Part shown: positions 44,254 to 56,374 of the stretch, in pieces
Numbering within the stretch: position 1 is the stretch's first letter
Layout of the letters: every line of letters begins with the position of its first letter
From: Holothuria scabra
Taxonomy: Eukaryota > Echinodermata > Holothuroidea > Aspidochirotida > Holothuriidae
Assembly (NCBI GenBank): GCA_037179385.1
Contig: CM074194.1
Coordinates: 4,109,001-4,173,000, forward strand
Reading direction: 5' to 3'
Length of the DNA stretch: 64,000 nt
Notes under the pieces: model-generated
Seen by the model: the letters and a program-made list of their open reading frames with translations, nothing else
Databases searched by the model: none
Told to the model about the DNA's origin: nothing
Made by a program: the position numbers and the translations under genes

Positions 44254-44340
44254 GTTGATGATGTGAAAAGGCAACAGCTAAAACTGGATCAAGAAAATCG
44301 TAGCAGCCTCTTTGGAATGAACTTAGGAAGGTGTGTTTCT

Positions 44341-44350
44341 CCCTTTTATG
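44341..44350 (-). promoter_or_regulatory. Likely TATA-type element of the main olfactomedin gene
   Basis: Minus strand CATAAAAGGG. The distance from this element to the ATG is 88 bases, identical to GATAAAAGGG in front of the paralog, which supports function. Confidence 0.6.
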
Positions 44351-44471
44351 TATTTGGTTTAAATAGGTTCCAAGAATGAAGCAAGATAAAGAATTGCATA
44401 GGAATAAATTGTCTATACATGACAATCAAGTCAAGGAACCCGTTTAATGGACGTTCATATTTATTATATGA

Positions 44472-44483
44472 CCAATCAGAGTT
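44472..44483 (-). promoter_or_regulatory. Inverted CCAAT box
   Basis: Plus-strand CCAATCAGAGTT, identical to 11433-11444 upstream of the paralog. A second CCAATCA lies about 33 bases further upstream (44505-44511). Confidence 0.45.
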
Positions 44484-44511
44484 TAGAAAAAATGTTAAGC
44501 GACCAATCATC

Positions 44512-46334
44512 AGTAACAGGTAGACTATGAATATTCAACACAACTTCGTTTATATGGAAGAAATGTTTGATAACACAACGTAGTTTTTACCGAAGTAAGT
44601 TACGGCTTTAAAACCTTAACTTGCATGAACATGTGGGTGATGCTAGGAATTAGAGCTATCAGGGAAGGGGGTGAGAGAAGAGTGAACGGGGATTCCCGGG
44701 AACTACAAGTGTTGTTCTAACATTGTTCAAATCAGTACCGGGACTTTAAGAAGAGAATTTGACAATGTTTGGACAATGTTTAAAGGTTTTTGAAATGCAA
44801 AATTTGAAGGTTTCATAATGATGTTTAATTTCTTCAGCCGGGGGGGGGGGGGGGGGGTGATTTATGGAGAATTTATCATCGCTGTGATGAAAATCAAGTG
44901 AAAAGTCGAAAGCGGATAAATAGTTCCCTTCAATGGAACTGCAAAGTTTTATCATATCAAACTTCGTGGAACTGAAATATTTTCTCTAGCTCAGATAGTG
45001 GGTGGAACCATCCCTGACTAGGGCCATGGTGCTCCACCTACTCTCGTTGACATGTCTGGGCATAAGTGATAAGCACGACACCAGATTATTTGAGTCAAGG
45101 GTCTGGTACTTACACGTTGTTGAACAATCACTCTGTCAGTATATTAATATTGACGGTAGGTGATAACGATAGGTTGAAATACACAGTGTTAACTTGCTTC
45201 GCTTACCCCAAAACTCCTATTTCAGTGATCATGCATATTATCGACGTAATATGTCAATTGGAAATGCAAAAGAGCGCAGTTGCTCTAGCTTTGTAGGGTA
45301 TGATGAAAAATATATGTTTTGCTTTACACATAAATAGACTATTCCGCTTAGCTTTCCGTTTAATGAATTGGCACCCTTAGCAAGTTATCTCCATCAGAAA
45401 ACAAAGAATGCTAGACCATTTCCTGCACGTGTGCAACTTATTGCAGCCTGAACAGTTGAAGTGAAATTTCTGCAATGTCTAGTGTCTGTCTGCGGGTGAT
45501 AAGTGTAATACACCTTCATAGGCGGGAAGATCTATAGCAGTGTCACTGCGGTATTGTCGCCCGGAATGCTTTCTTTGACAGTTTGGAGGTTCATGTCCTA
45601 GGACAACAGACTTGCTAAGGTTAGCCGGGACAGAACACACAAACGGAGGGAAATTAATCCAATTATTTTTTGGGAAAAACATTATCAAACAAAGAACTTC
45701 GTCTTACTTGAACTTCGGCGAAGGGGCATCAGCAGTCGATGTCACAACTTCGTAACCATGTGGGTAGTTGATAATCTCATGACGAATGCGAAGAATTTAA
45801 AAAAAAAACACAACTTTTCGGCAAAAGAATGGTTATGGGCGGTTGACATCCACGATGCTAGCATGAAAAAAAAATAATCGGAAAAATTAATGATCATTGT
45901 AAACTTTCTTATTTATTAGGTACGAATATTGAAACATCAAGAGAACCAAGAAACCACTTTTGCCTAATGGGAGGAACTTATCCCTCCCTCTACACATGCC
46001 TCACCCAAGTTACAATCTCCAAACCCTTTATGTGACACACCCCTGGCTACGTGTACTCTATCGTCAGTCATAAGACTATATCGTGGTCCATTGCAGGCTA
46101 CTCAAACTCAGGTGAGGCTCTACGGAGTTGTTTGGAGACCCGCCCGACCCCCCCCCCCCCCAAAAAAAAAAAAAAAAAAAATAAAAAAAATTAGAGTATA
46201 TATGTATGCTATGTTTAAACATATTTCCAAAATATGCCGAAACATAAAGTCCATTCTGCTTTCGCCCCCCCCCCTTTACTCACAATTTACAGCTTATTTA
46301 TACTTGGAAATATCTGGCTGTTGTAAGGTTTAAT
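44512..46334. other. No gene recognised; homopolymers
   Basis: Upstream flank of the main gene. A G run lies at 44839-44857, and a C run followed by an A run at about 46147-46190 resembles a hAT-like end or an old poly-A insertion. A 69-residue minus-strand frame at 45479-45688 is open but has no recognisable family. Confidence 0.4.
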
Positions 46335-46774
46335 ATGACCATATGAAACCCTACATAGGTATCTCGATACATTGTAACAAGTTTTATACGGCCATATCAA
46401 GCCAGATACCAAATGCCAGTCCAGATATGTAAACAAAGTTTTGTTTAATATGGCCATATCGAGCCACACATAACTTGAGAAATGCCATTCCAGATATGCA
46501 AATAAAGTCGTATATGGTCATAACAAGCCAGATATAACTTGATGAAATGCCAGTCCAGATATGAATAGGAAGTTTTACATGACGATTGCAAGCCAGATAT
46601 AGCTTACTGGAATGCCGTTCCATATATGTAAATAAAGTTTTATACGGCCATATCAAGCCAAATATAACTTGATAAAATACCATTCCAGATATTAAAATGA
46701 AGTTTTAAATGACCATTACGAGCCAGATGAAACTTGATGAAATGCCATTCCATATACGTAAATAAAGTTTAACC
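46335..46774. repeat. Degenerate ~65-bp tandem repeat, about 6-7 copies
   Basis: Units contain GGCCATATCAAGCCAGATAT, AACTTGATGAAATGCC, then ATTCCAGATATGTAAATAAA and GTTTTATAC, at about 46391, 46452, 46517, 46581, 46646 and 46711. Inverted relatives form the right part of the element at 30219-31422. Matching frames on the minus strand are repeat artefacts. Confidence 0.85.
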
Positions 46775-46820
46775 AAAGTCCTCCTGACCCTCTGGCAAAG
46801 GGCCTTTCGGCGAAACGAGG
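46775..46820 (-). mobile_element. U2-headed SINE-like repeat, 3' end fragment
   Basis: Minus strand reads GGCCCTTTGCCAGAGGGTCA, GGAGGACTTTGG: the 3' terminus of the family seen in full at 32504-32726 and 49081-49310. The head is absent. Confidence 0.6.
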
Positions 46821-46849
46821 AAGGTAGTGCATTAATTAATTTTGGTGTA

Positions 46850-47285
46850 GACATATATGACCCAGATATTGCCTGGATATAAAATCCTTATATATGGGAC
46901 ATATATGTACCATATTTGTCCAGTATAAAATTTGGGTAGTATCAAATTTTATATGGGCCATTTATTCCTTCATTTTATATCAAGTTTTATCTGCCAAATA
47001 TTTGTTAAAGCCAGATAAAAATCCCATATCTAGACCAGACATGGACCCGACATGAATTTCCATATATATATGTAACATATATGAATTTGCCATATATGCG
47101 CAATATCTGTCCCATATAAAATTGAGTCGTAACAAATTTTATATATGGGCCGTTTATTCTTTATGTTATATCAAGTCATATCTGCCCAATTTTTGTGAAA
47201 GCCAGGTACAAATTCCATATCTGGGCCAGATATGGGTCAGGTTTTCATTTCCAGACAAGACCCGTGTATGGATTCTGAGTGGGAG
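46850..47285. repeat. TATATG/CCAGATAT-rich dispersed repeat
   Basis: Degenerate repeats of CATATATGGGCC, CCAGATATGG and TATCAAATTTTATATGGGCC. It ends in TGGATTCTGAGTGGGAG, related to the inverse terminus of the element at 30219 (CTTACTCAAAATCCA). Probably a diverged copy of the same element family. Confidence 0.55.
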
Positions 47286-49080
47286 TTAGAAGTCCTTATT
47301 TACCTCAGGTTGAAGGTGGTTGAGTCTTATCACCGGTATGCCTCCTACTTTGAAAAACGTCAGTTTTGGAAACTTTCCAGAGCCTGGAAATGAAAAATTT
47401 GGAAGTATTCCCCGTATGGCAAGAGATCATGAAGAGCAAAGATCAACGATATAGAACTTGGAATTTAACGAAAAAAAAATGTAAAACAGCACTGTAAACA
47501 TTGCTGTTTCCCTTAATTTTCCTTCATGAATATCAAATTCTCTTCAACATTAGATATAGGTTTCCGAATGTTTGTCTTAAAAAGGCAGCAAAGGTTTGGA
47601 ATGTCTGACTCTGGAAATGAAAAAACCAAGTGTAACTGTTTTGGTGTGACACCATGTGAGCGCTATTACAGTGTGGTTTTCCTTTATTGTGTATCATAAG
47701 TTTACAAATTCACTTAAATAAGCCCCTAATTTGCGATGTTTTTCTTAGCCAGGCAACAAAGATTCAAAAACTTTTTGAAAGTATAGCCGGAGAGCCTCAA
47801 TCTGCAGGTTTAGATAACATTATGTAACAACGATCGATCTTCTGAGGCAGTGTAGTGTGGCAATGTCGGATTTCCCAATACGAAGTGAAATGATTCTTCG
47901 ACAATCAACAAACATTTTAAATTTCCCCAGAGGAAAACCACAATCAAAACGTTCTGGTTGTAATACATTTTCAAAACTTTCTTTAAAATTTTCACAAATT
48001 TTAGCGCGCTTCACAATTACCTTTCTGCTATGTAAATTTTCACACTTTAAACAATTCCTCGTAAAATTTTTGGTGTCCCCCCCTCCTCGCGACTGGAAAA
48101 AGCCAAGATATAAACGTTTCTGTTTTAATATGAAACTTGGGGACAAATGTCGTCAGTGATATCGATGAAGGTGTTAATGTACATTCATGTAAAACCGAGT
48201 TGACGGATTGATCACCTATTGGAAGTTAAAAACGAGTACTTTTTACACGGCAATTCATCTGAATTAGATGTACAACAGTGCCGGCGTTACTCCCATGAAT
48301 GAGAACAGGACCGTTTGCGTATAGTCCCTCAGTAGCTACGATCTTCCTAATAAAAAGATGCCTGTACATGACGTTAACATATACTTTGAATGTATTTTGT
48401 ATCATATACTACTGTATTTATGATCGTGGTCCTCAGCATGGCATTGCCTATTCTAATATTTAGAAAAATTACATGCCATCGTTTCAAGCCTACTTCAAGC
48501 CCCTCCAAAAATGTCGGTCTAGAACCGCATCTGTTCGAACTTGTTAATGGGGTTAGGGACTGAATGGGATATTGGAGCTACCCGATTCGACTCAAGTCAA
48601 AGTTATTTTTCATATGATTTTCAAAATTAACAATTTTTTAAAACCAACATACATGGAAACAATAATATATGATGAACACTAGAAAAGAGAAAAGACCTAA
48701 TTTCTGAGCTAGTGAACGAACTTGGTAAAATAAATAACACTAACAAATAATTATACAAAAAGAAAGAATGAACACAAAAAATAGAATAAACATAAACTGA
48801 ACATAGCTGATTCAATATAAAATGCATTAGTTCTCGCTCATAAATCAGTTTGGTAAACTGAGCTCTGGAAATGACATGAAAAGCCCTGCAGCAATACTGC
48901 TATTTTTATAAACTGTTTTTCATTGAATTCCAAATTTTCTTCAATAACAGCTCTTGATATTGAAATATTTTGTCTCAAAAGGACAACAAAGTTTGGGAAA
49001 CTTAAAATGTCATCGGAGAGTGTCAGTTCGCAGGCCTGAGACAACATTATGTGGCAACAATGATTCAGTCGTCATGCAAT
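47286..49080. repeat. Dispersed repeat blocks of unknown class
   Basis: The block GAGAGCCTCAATCTGCAGG, TTTAGATAACATTATGTAAC, AACGAT at 47790-47832 recurs in diverged form at 49013-49070 and 50275-50335, and inverted at 53885-53955. Surrounding text (TTTTTGAAAGT.AGCC) is partly shared. No protein-coding signal was seen; a 108-residue minus-strand frame at 47820-48146 lies within it. Confidence 0.5.
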
Positions 49081-49393
49081 GTAGCTTCTCGGCTTTTTGG
49101 CTAGGATCATGTGTGGTATCTGTTCTTTTCATCCAGTCTAGAATGGAGCCATAAATGACAAACCAATAATATAAATGGTCTGAAGGCCGTGAGGTTGATC
49201 ACGTATTGTCCTTCAGCTGATTTAATAACTTCTTCTGGAAGCAGTTTTAAAGTTTGGTTTCTCCAGACGGCCCTTTGCCAGAGGGTCGGAGGGACTTTAG
49301 AAAAAGCAATATGTTTTCTTCGGGAAGAAGTGTATGGTTTGGTTTTGCCAAACGACCCTTTGCCAGAGAGTTGGATGGACTTTAGAAAAATCA
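49081..49393 (+). mobile_element. U2-snRNA-headed SINE-like repeat, copy 2
   Basis: 49081-49131 matches the first ~51 nt of U2 snRNA with about seven differences: GCTTCTCGGCTTTTTGGCTA, GGATCATGTGTGGTATCTG, TTCTTTTCA. The body follows with CCAGTCTAGAATGGAGCCAT, TAAATGGTCTGAAGGCCGTG and TTGTCCTTCAGCTGA. The 3' end CGGCCCTTTGCCAGAGGGTC, GGAGGGACTTTAGAAAA closes at about 49306. The last ~80 bases are then duplicated (to 49393). The order is the same as at 32726-32504. It has no coding capacity. U2 itself is a Pol II spliceosomal RNA; the truncation rules out function. Confidence 0.78.
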
Positions 49394-50677
49394 GTCATCC
49401 TCAGATTTGCCACCAATAGGCCTATATGAAGGAAGTGCAGACCTTTCAGTAATTCCCAAACCCTTTAAATTTCCTTACCACTAACAGGAAACCAGGAATA
49501 CAAAGCTTTTTGCAATACAAGCTCTGTATCTATATATCTGTTTAAAAGGTTAAAAAACTTCGGCGCGCCACGCCCCTGATACAGTAGTGATCACACTTGA
49601 AAGAAAAATCGGAAATCTTAGCTACTATTTATAAGTCCGAGACATGCCATTTCGACTGTCTCGGGGTCGCGATTTTTCAAAATTTTCTGCACGCTCCGCG
49701 CCAATTAAAGATAGTCTTTCGAGCAATACTTCATATTCCAGACAGGGAACGATTGGCCTATACAAATGCTCTCGTGCACACCTACCATCAAATACCTTTC
49801 AACCCTGTCAGTTGAGAATCTGTGCAGATGGATTCATAAGTTGTTCAAGTGTCAAAATGTTATCAATGTTCAATGTTGCAGAGTACTATGATCGTAGTTA
49901 CAGCAGGCAGGGGTCGATTTGTCCACTGGCTCGGAAAAGTGAAAAACTCGGAAATTTGCCGTTTGAGACACCAGTAAAATACAGTGCGGGTTTCCCAACC
50001 TTTCCTCCATAAAATAACGAATTTTCCCTAATAAAGGCTCCATATTTGTAATTGTTAGTTTTAAAAAGGCGACATATTCCGTGCGCTTTGCGTGCCCTAA
50101 ATTGCGACCCTTAATACAGTAAGTGGTCGCTCATAAAGCAGTCAGGGGTAAACTTTTGCGTGCCGCTACAGTGCTGTTTCCGTAAAAAATTCTTCAATAT
50201 CTGAATATAGGCTTTTAATTTTCATATATTTTTCTAAAAACTGCAACAAAAGTTTTGGGAGCTTTTTGAAAGTCACCGAGAAGCCTCAACCCGCACTCCT
50301 TAGATAACATAATGTAACAACAACGATTATCAGTCGTAATGCTATTTCAGATATATATACCAGATTCTTCGAAAGTTCCCCAAATATTCAAATGTCCTCA
50401 CAGGAAATCCTGAATCTAGGCTATTTTCTGCAATACAACCTCCATATTTACAAATGTGTGAAAGGTCCCACATTTTCGGCCACATTCCTAATACTGTAGT
50501 GTTCACACTTAAGGAAAAAATCAGATTTTTTAAAAATTCAAAACAAATTTTTCTTGCTCGTCGAAGAACAGAAAAAATTAGCATAACAATGTACCTTTTG
50601 GTCAATGGGGTAGGGTGGGGTGCATTGTCCAAAATTTTTCGCCCATTCAACTTTCACATTGCTTCCTACGCCACTGC
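49394..50677. repeat. Dispersed repeat blocks, no gene
   Basis: Contains a copy of the GCGCGCC/AATTAAAGAT repeat (49660-49860), mirrored at 53530-53750, and a GAGAAGCCTCAACCCGCACT block at 50278. A CTACGCCACTG hAT-like end lies at 50666-50676. No exon was recognised. Confidence 0.45.
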
Positions 50678-50775
50678 TTTTCACGCAGTCTAGAATGAAG
50701 CAATACATGACAGACCAAAGATGTGAATGGTTTAAATGCCGTGAGGTTGGTCAAGTCTTGTCCTTCAGTTGGCTT
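50678..50775 (+). mobile_element. U2-headed SINE-like repeat, body only
   Basis: TTTTCACGCAGTCTAGAATG, AAGCAATACATGACAGACCA, GTGAATGGTTTAAATGCCGT and CTTGTCCTTCAGTTGGC match the body at 49127-49222. The U2 head is missing; instead a hAT-like terminus abuts. Confidence 0.65.
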
Positions 50776-51339
50776 ATAGGTTACGAACATTTATCGACGA
50801 CGTGTTTTCGAATGTTTTTGATATAGCTCGATTGCTTTACGTTAGTTCTTGAATCTTTACGAATATGTTCGACTTCTCTTGACTACTTGCGATTTGATAG
50901 GGAGAATGGAAAGTCAGAAAATCAATCTCTGTATGTACGTAAAACTTAAAAAGTGTTTCTACCTTCATAAACCACAGCACATTTGATAGTTTAAAGCAGC
51001 CAGACAACAACCTGTCATGATGGACCACAACTACCACAACCTTCTGCTGGAGGGAGAAATGTTAATTACACTGACCCTGTCCCCTGTACTGAATCCCTCT
51101 CTGGTACCGATCCTGCACTAATCCTCTCCCCTCCATTGATTCTGTCTCCTGCGCCTCCATTTCCTCCTCTATGCTCAATGCTTGCTGACCTATGTCTTGG
51201 GATGCAGGTTGCTTGCTGGGGAAGTATCCTGTTGTTTCTTTCGCCTAGGCATTATGTGGGTAAAGATACGTGAAGTTTGCTTAGGCGGCGGAAGATGTTT
51301 TTGGTTAGGAGGGCCCCAAGTTTTCGGCAGCCGACATAA
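50776..51339. other. No gene recognised
   Basis: Includes TTCGAATGTTT-type text also seen around 53030-53100. No exon is supported. Confidence 0.35.
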
Positions 51340-52240
51340 TGTTGAAGCCGCAAAGCGCAATACCCCATCGGCGTGGGGTCCAGGGGAAAGCCCCGGTAGG
51401 GCTTCAGGGGACGAAGCCCCCCCCCCCCAGAAGCTCAGCGATTTAAGTGATTTGAGAGGCTCACAAAATGATCGAAATCATATTCAAATTAAGGATTCTA
51501 AACTATTAATTTATTTCAGGGGTGGGGTGAGGTAAGGGACTTACTACATACTACAGTAATTTCAGGGGGCAAAGCCAAAATGTTGAAGCTACTCAAAAGT
51601 GAATATGTGATTGATAATTTGAGACAGGACATTTTCAAGAGATCCAAAGTGTTTTGGGGCATTTTATCAATAGGGAGTTCTATTTGAAATCTCGAGGCGG
51701 TATGCGTGAGGTCCAGGGGCCCGCAACAGGTCCCCGTAAGCTCTGACATTTTAGGCTTTTTAAGGGACTTAATGGGAGCAAAAGATTGCCTTTGTATAGG
51801 TATTACAAATAATCCTGAAAGGGACACTATTACTTGGGCAAATGTGTGTCATTGTGGCCAATAGGTGGACTGGGGACATGCCCCTCGCTCATTATGTTCA
51901 AAAGGCCCTGATTTGAGAAGGAGAAAGATAATTTTAAAAAGAAAGATAGCTTGCGAAAAGTTTTATTTTAACTGTTTGAAGGGCAAAATTAAACTCTCCT
52001 ACAGGTTATCGTTAATGTGGGGGTCCAGGTGGCGAAGCCCCCGAAAGTTTTGCAACTTTTACACTCTGAAAAGTCATAATTGAGCCAAAGAATAGCCGAA
52101 ATGTAATAAACTTAAATTTGTTTAATTACGTTTGAAAAAATTATTTTGCGACATTCAGTTATTGGGGGACCATGCCCCCCCCCCAAATATCATGAAAAGT
52201 ATGGGCGGCAGGTCCCCTGCCCCACCCCCGCTTCCGTCGT
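51340..52240. repeat. Region of recurring GGTCCAGG...GGCGAAGCCCC palindromes
   Basis: GGGGTCCAGGGGAAAGCCCC, GGCTTCAGGGGACGAAGCCC, GAGGTCCAGGGGCC and GGGTCCAGGTGGCGAAGCCC recur between AT-rich stretches (51376, 51400, 51707, 52020, 52160). Each is a small GC-rich inverted repeat. Likely one diverged repeat family; the class is unknown. Confidence 0.6.
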
Positions 52241-52549
52241 CTATGGTTTGCACTATACACCGAGTAAATTCGCAAATGGACCGTGGTTTTTAACGTGATT
52301 CCAAAAGTATTCCATTTCAATCAGAGACAATTCGAAAATACTTACGACGTGTTTTGTAATGTTTCCTGTCATTTCCGGCTAGTTTCTGAATGATTACGAA
52401 CCTTTCACGAACTTCAGCGGAGTACATGGATTAATCGCAAGCATGTTAGTATGGTATTTGTGAAGACTGATCCATTTCGCAAGTGTTCGTAAATGGTCGT
52501 ATGATATCCATAAACGGTTTTTGTGTTCGTCATGAATTCGGTTTGAGTT

Positions 52550-52951
52550 CACTCTAAAATCAAAAGACTGAACTTATTCACCCTTTGATCTAGTGAAAAG
52601 TGTAAATTCACTCCATTAGAGTGATAATTCACTCCAAGAGGAGTGACGTTCCCTCCAAAAAGAGTGAATTTCACTCCCAAAAGAGTGAAATTCACTAGAT
52701 GAAGAGGGAAAATTCACTCTTCCACGAGTGCCTGCAATGATCGCTCTTTTTTTAAGAGCGATCACCGTGGGCACTCCATCAAGAGTGAAACTTCGCTCGT
52801 TTTAAGGGAATTTCACTCTTTTTGGAGGGAACTTCACTCTTCTCGGAGGGAACTTCACTCCTCTTGGAGTGAATCATCACTCTAATGGAGTGAATTTACA
52901 CTTTTCACTCGATCAAAGAGTGAATAAGTTCACTCTTCTGATTTTAGAGTG
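52550..52951. mobile_element. 402-bp foldback element with nearly full-length inverted arms
   Basis: The left arm starts CACTCTAAAATCAAAAGACT and the right arm ends with the inverse GATTTTAGAGTG. The arms are about 195 bp, rich in GAGTGAA / TTCACTC, and meet at TGATCGCTC...GAGCGATCA (about 52739-52768). The outer bases resemble those of the element at 35070. No coding capacity. The target duplication is at most 2 bp and uncertain. Confidence 0.82.
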
Positions 52952-53529
52952 TTCGTTAGCTGTCCTTACAACTCGAAAACAGTCGAAAATGTCCGTATCC
53001 TTTCCGTGTTTGATTCGCATAGTCGCAAACATTCGAAATAGTTTCAGAAGAGTATGTTTTCGAATATTTTTCGAAGGTCCCTGTCTCGGTAAATGTTCGT
53101 ATACAATTACGATTTTTTGAACATTTCATAAAATTCCAGAATGTTCGTAACTGCTTCCGAGTTTTCCCGGATTAACTCAGAATCAGCGAGAAGGTTTTCA
53201 GAACTTGCACGAATGGAAAACAACGATAAATTTCAGAACGATTTCAGAACAAAAAATTATTCGTGCTCACATTCGGCCAAGTGGGAACCGGGCTTAAGAT
53301 AACGTCTGGGGTTTTCTTATCAGAACCTTTCGGTGGCGTAGGAAGCAATATTAAAGAGGAAGGCGGAGCAACTTTTGGACTACCCTATTGACCAAAAGGT
53401 ATCTTTTTAACATGTTTCTCTGTTTTCTACGAGAATGAAAGCCATAACTCATTTTCTCAAATGAAACTGCGCACAGTTCGAGGTAGAAATGTTCTCCTCT
53501 TGCAAGCCATGCTTCACAAGACAAGCAAT

Positions 53530-54180
53530 TCAGACTATGCACTCGTCAAACATTGAACATTGATAACTTTTTGACACTTCAATAACTAAAGAATCCATCT
53601 ACACAGACTGACAGGATTGAAAGGTATCTGATGATATATATGACAGCATTTGAGTACGGTAGGCCGATAATTCCCTGCCTGAAATATGAAGTCTTGCTCG
53701 AAAACTATCTACGCGAAGCGCTCCAAAATTTTTGCCCCTTTTAAGCAAAAACACGATTTGTAAATATCTAGTTTGTATTGCGGAATGTTTCGGATTATGG
53801 GTTTCCTCTAAGAAAATTTAGAAAACTGGGAGGTTTTTGAAGAATCTGTTATTTCTATATTGGTGTAAAATTTGAGAATGATTGCACGACGGCTGATCAT
53901 CATTGTTACTGCATAATGTTATCTAAGGCCTACGAACTGATACTCGCCGATGATATTTCAAAAGTTTCCCAAACTTCAACATAGTTCATAATCAAGAGCT
54001 TACATTGAGAAAAATTTGAATTTTATGAAAGTCAATTTGTAAAAATAGCAAAATAGCTGCCGGTGTCTCTTTATGATGTGGTGTCACATATGGTAAATAT
54101 GGGACTTTGTTATTTCCATTGCTCGGAAAAGTTAACCAAATTGATTTATGAGCGAGCACAAATGAATTTTAAATTGGACT
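53530..54180 (-). repeat. Inverted copies of dispersed repeats from 47.8-50.3 and 63.3 kb
   Basis: 53540-53750 is the reverse counterpart of 49690-49880 (TTGAACATTGATAA, CCATCTACACAGA, GTATTGAGCAAGA-like text). 53885-53955 reverses the GATAACAT..GTAACAACAATGAT block. 54060-54165 shares TGATGTGGTGTCACA, CTCGGAAAAGTTAACC and GAGCGAGCACA with 63420-63510. Confidence 0.55.
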
Positions 54181-55577
54181 TTGTTGGCCCACCGAAAAGT
54201 TTATTTCTTTATTTTTTTTTTGATGTTTGGGAGGTGAAAAAAGGGTTTTCTGACCCGGGAAGTCGGGGAGGGAGGATATCGCCCCAGCCCCTTCTTCCTA
54301 TGCCTATGGAACCTTAGCAAGACTATTGTGAATGGAATGAAGCGGTTTTAAGGACTTTTCAGCAGTGCCATAAATTTCAAGGGAGTGCCCTTTCACTTAC
54401 GTCACAATTTCCGCCCATTTTGACAGACAAAATCTAGTGTAGTACGCATTTAGTGTAGCTAAGTACGTACTACGTGTAGATGAGAAGCAGCAGCTGGCGG
54501 CCCACGTGTACTAAAACACTGTTGATTTTTGCTCGGCAGTGGGCGTTGCTTACCAATCGTGACGTACAAAGTAACGTGAAAGCCAATAACGTGCCATAGC
54601 TTTGAATAAATAAAAGAATAACAAACGTACTTGAATAGCCGTGACTTTCAGAAATGGTACCCTTTAGATCTTATTTTCCTAACCCTAAGGAATACCCGTG
54701 AAGCCACGGGGGTACGTGGGAGTCAGCTTGGACAATTTTGAAAATAGTACCATATAGGGACTATTTACAAGCGATGTGTTGGGAGGGGGGCTCGGGAAAC
54801 ATTTTTAGGGTAATCGAGGTAGAACGGTTTTAAAAATAAAAATAGGTAGATGCAAAGTATGGCAGGGTGTATGCCCCCTGTTGTTTTCTATAGGATCAGC
54901 GAAGTTAAACGGAAGAATAATAGCCAGTGACCAGCAGCCTTTTCCTAGCCAAACAGTATACACAATTGTAACTGAACCTATCACCCAATTACGATACTAA
55001 CAATATGTGATATAGTACATTAATTTGGTAACTTATTTTACCAAATTCCTTGTTTGTGGATGTGGCCGTCTTGCCTAAACTTCATCATCCCTGTAGCGGG
55101 TGTAGAGTCGTACATCGATGAATGCAGTGTGGTGTACGTGTTTTTTCCTTTTGTATTTTTTTTCTAAAGAATACGACCATACAGGTAAATACATACAAAT
55201 AAGAAATATTGCCAACTCAGATTTCTTTGTAAAACAATGGACTTACTATAACTGAGGTCATTGCCAGGATATCTACTTTAGAGTTCTTTGGAATATGATT
55301 ACTATTATAATTATTAAATTGTCTCTCTGTATGGTGTGCTTGTCTGTACTCCCTGGTTTCTCATTTCTGAACTAATGATTAATTATACGTATTGAGCTTC
55401 TGCTTACTCGCCTTCCGCACTTTTTCTATCGATGCATGATCTGTAGTGTTTTTAACCTCTTTGCTAAAAATTCAGTTCAATTCAACTGCCTCTTAGTCCT
55501 CGGTGCGTTTAATTGTATCACAGTGCATTCGCCATGCCACCCTTAATAACACGGAACCATTATGTCAATATGTTCAC
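54181..55577. other. No gene recognised
   Basis: No exon-like or terminal-repeat structure that I can support. A GAAGCCACGGGGGTACGTGG GC-rich stretch lies at about 54700. Confidence 0.35.
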
Positions 55578-56039
<462 letters not shown>

Positions 56040-56374
56040 TTTTTTTTTTTTTTAACTCCATCTTTATTGTTCTTTCTCTTTTGTTATTTTGAAATCAATT
56101 TATAAATGTATTAACATTTTATTAACATAATAATACTCTACTTCATTCAAACAATCATCCATTGTTTTTTCTATCTATCATTTTTCTGCATTGCGCACTG
56201 GGTTCTTAACAAACTAATAACTATATACAACATGAAATCGTAGACTACCTTGTCACAATTTTCCTTACAAAACACTTTTCTATTAAGTAATATAATCACT
56301 CACATCACAATCAAGTTAAGAGACAACCTCCCTCTCGCAAAAACCTAACTAAGATGTAGACATAGGGTGATAAA

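Noticed and set aside
45479..45688. Minus-strand 69-residue frame with several cysteines
   Set aside because: No recognisable family, no partner exons and no convincing splice context.
46384..46683. 99-residue frame with recurring WLDMAI-like units
   Set aside because: Product of the 65-bp tandem repeat, not a gene.
49081..49131. Functional U2 snRNA gene
   Set aside because: Only the first ~51 nt are present with several substitutions; branch-site-pairing, Sm and 3' stem regions are missing.
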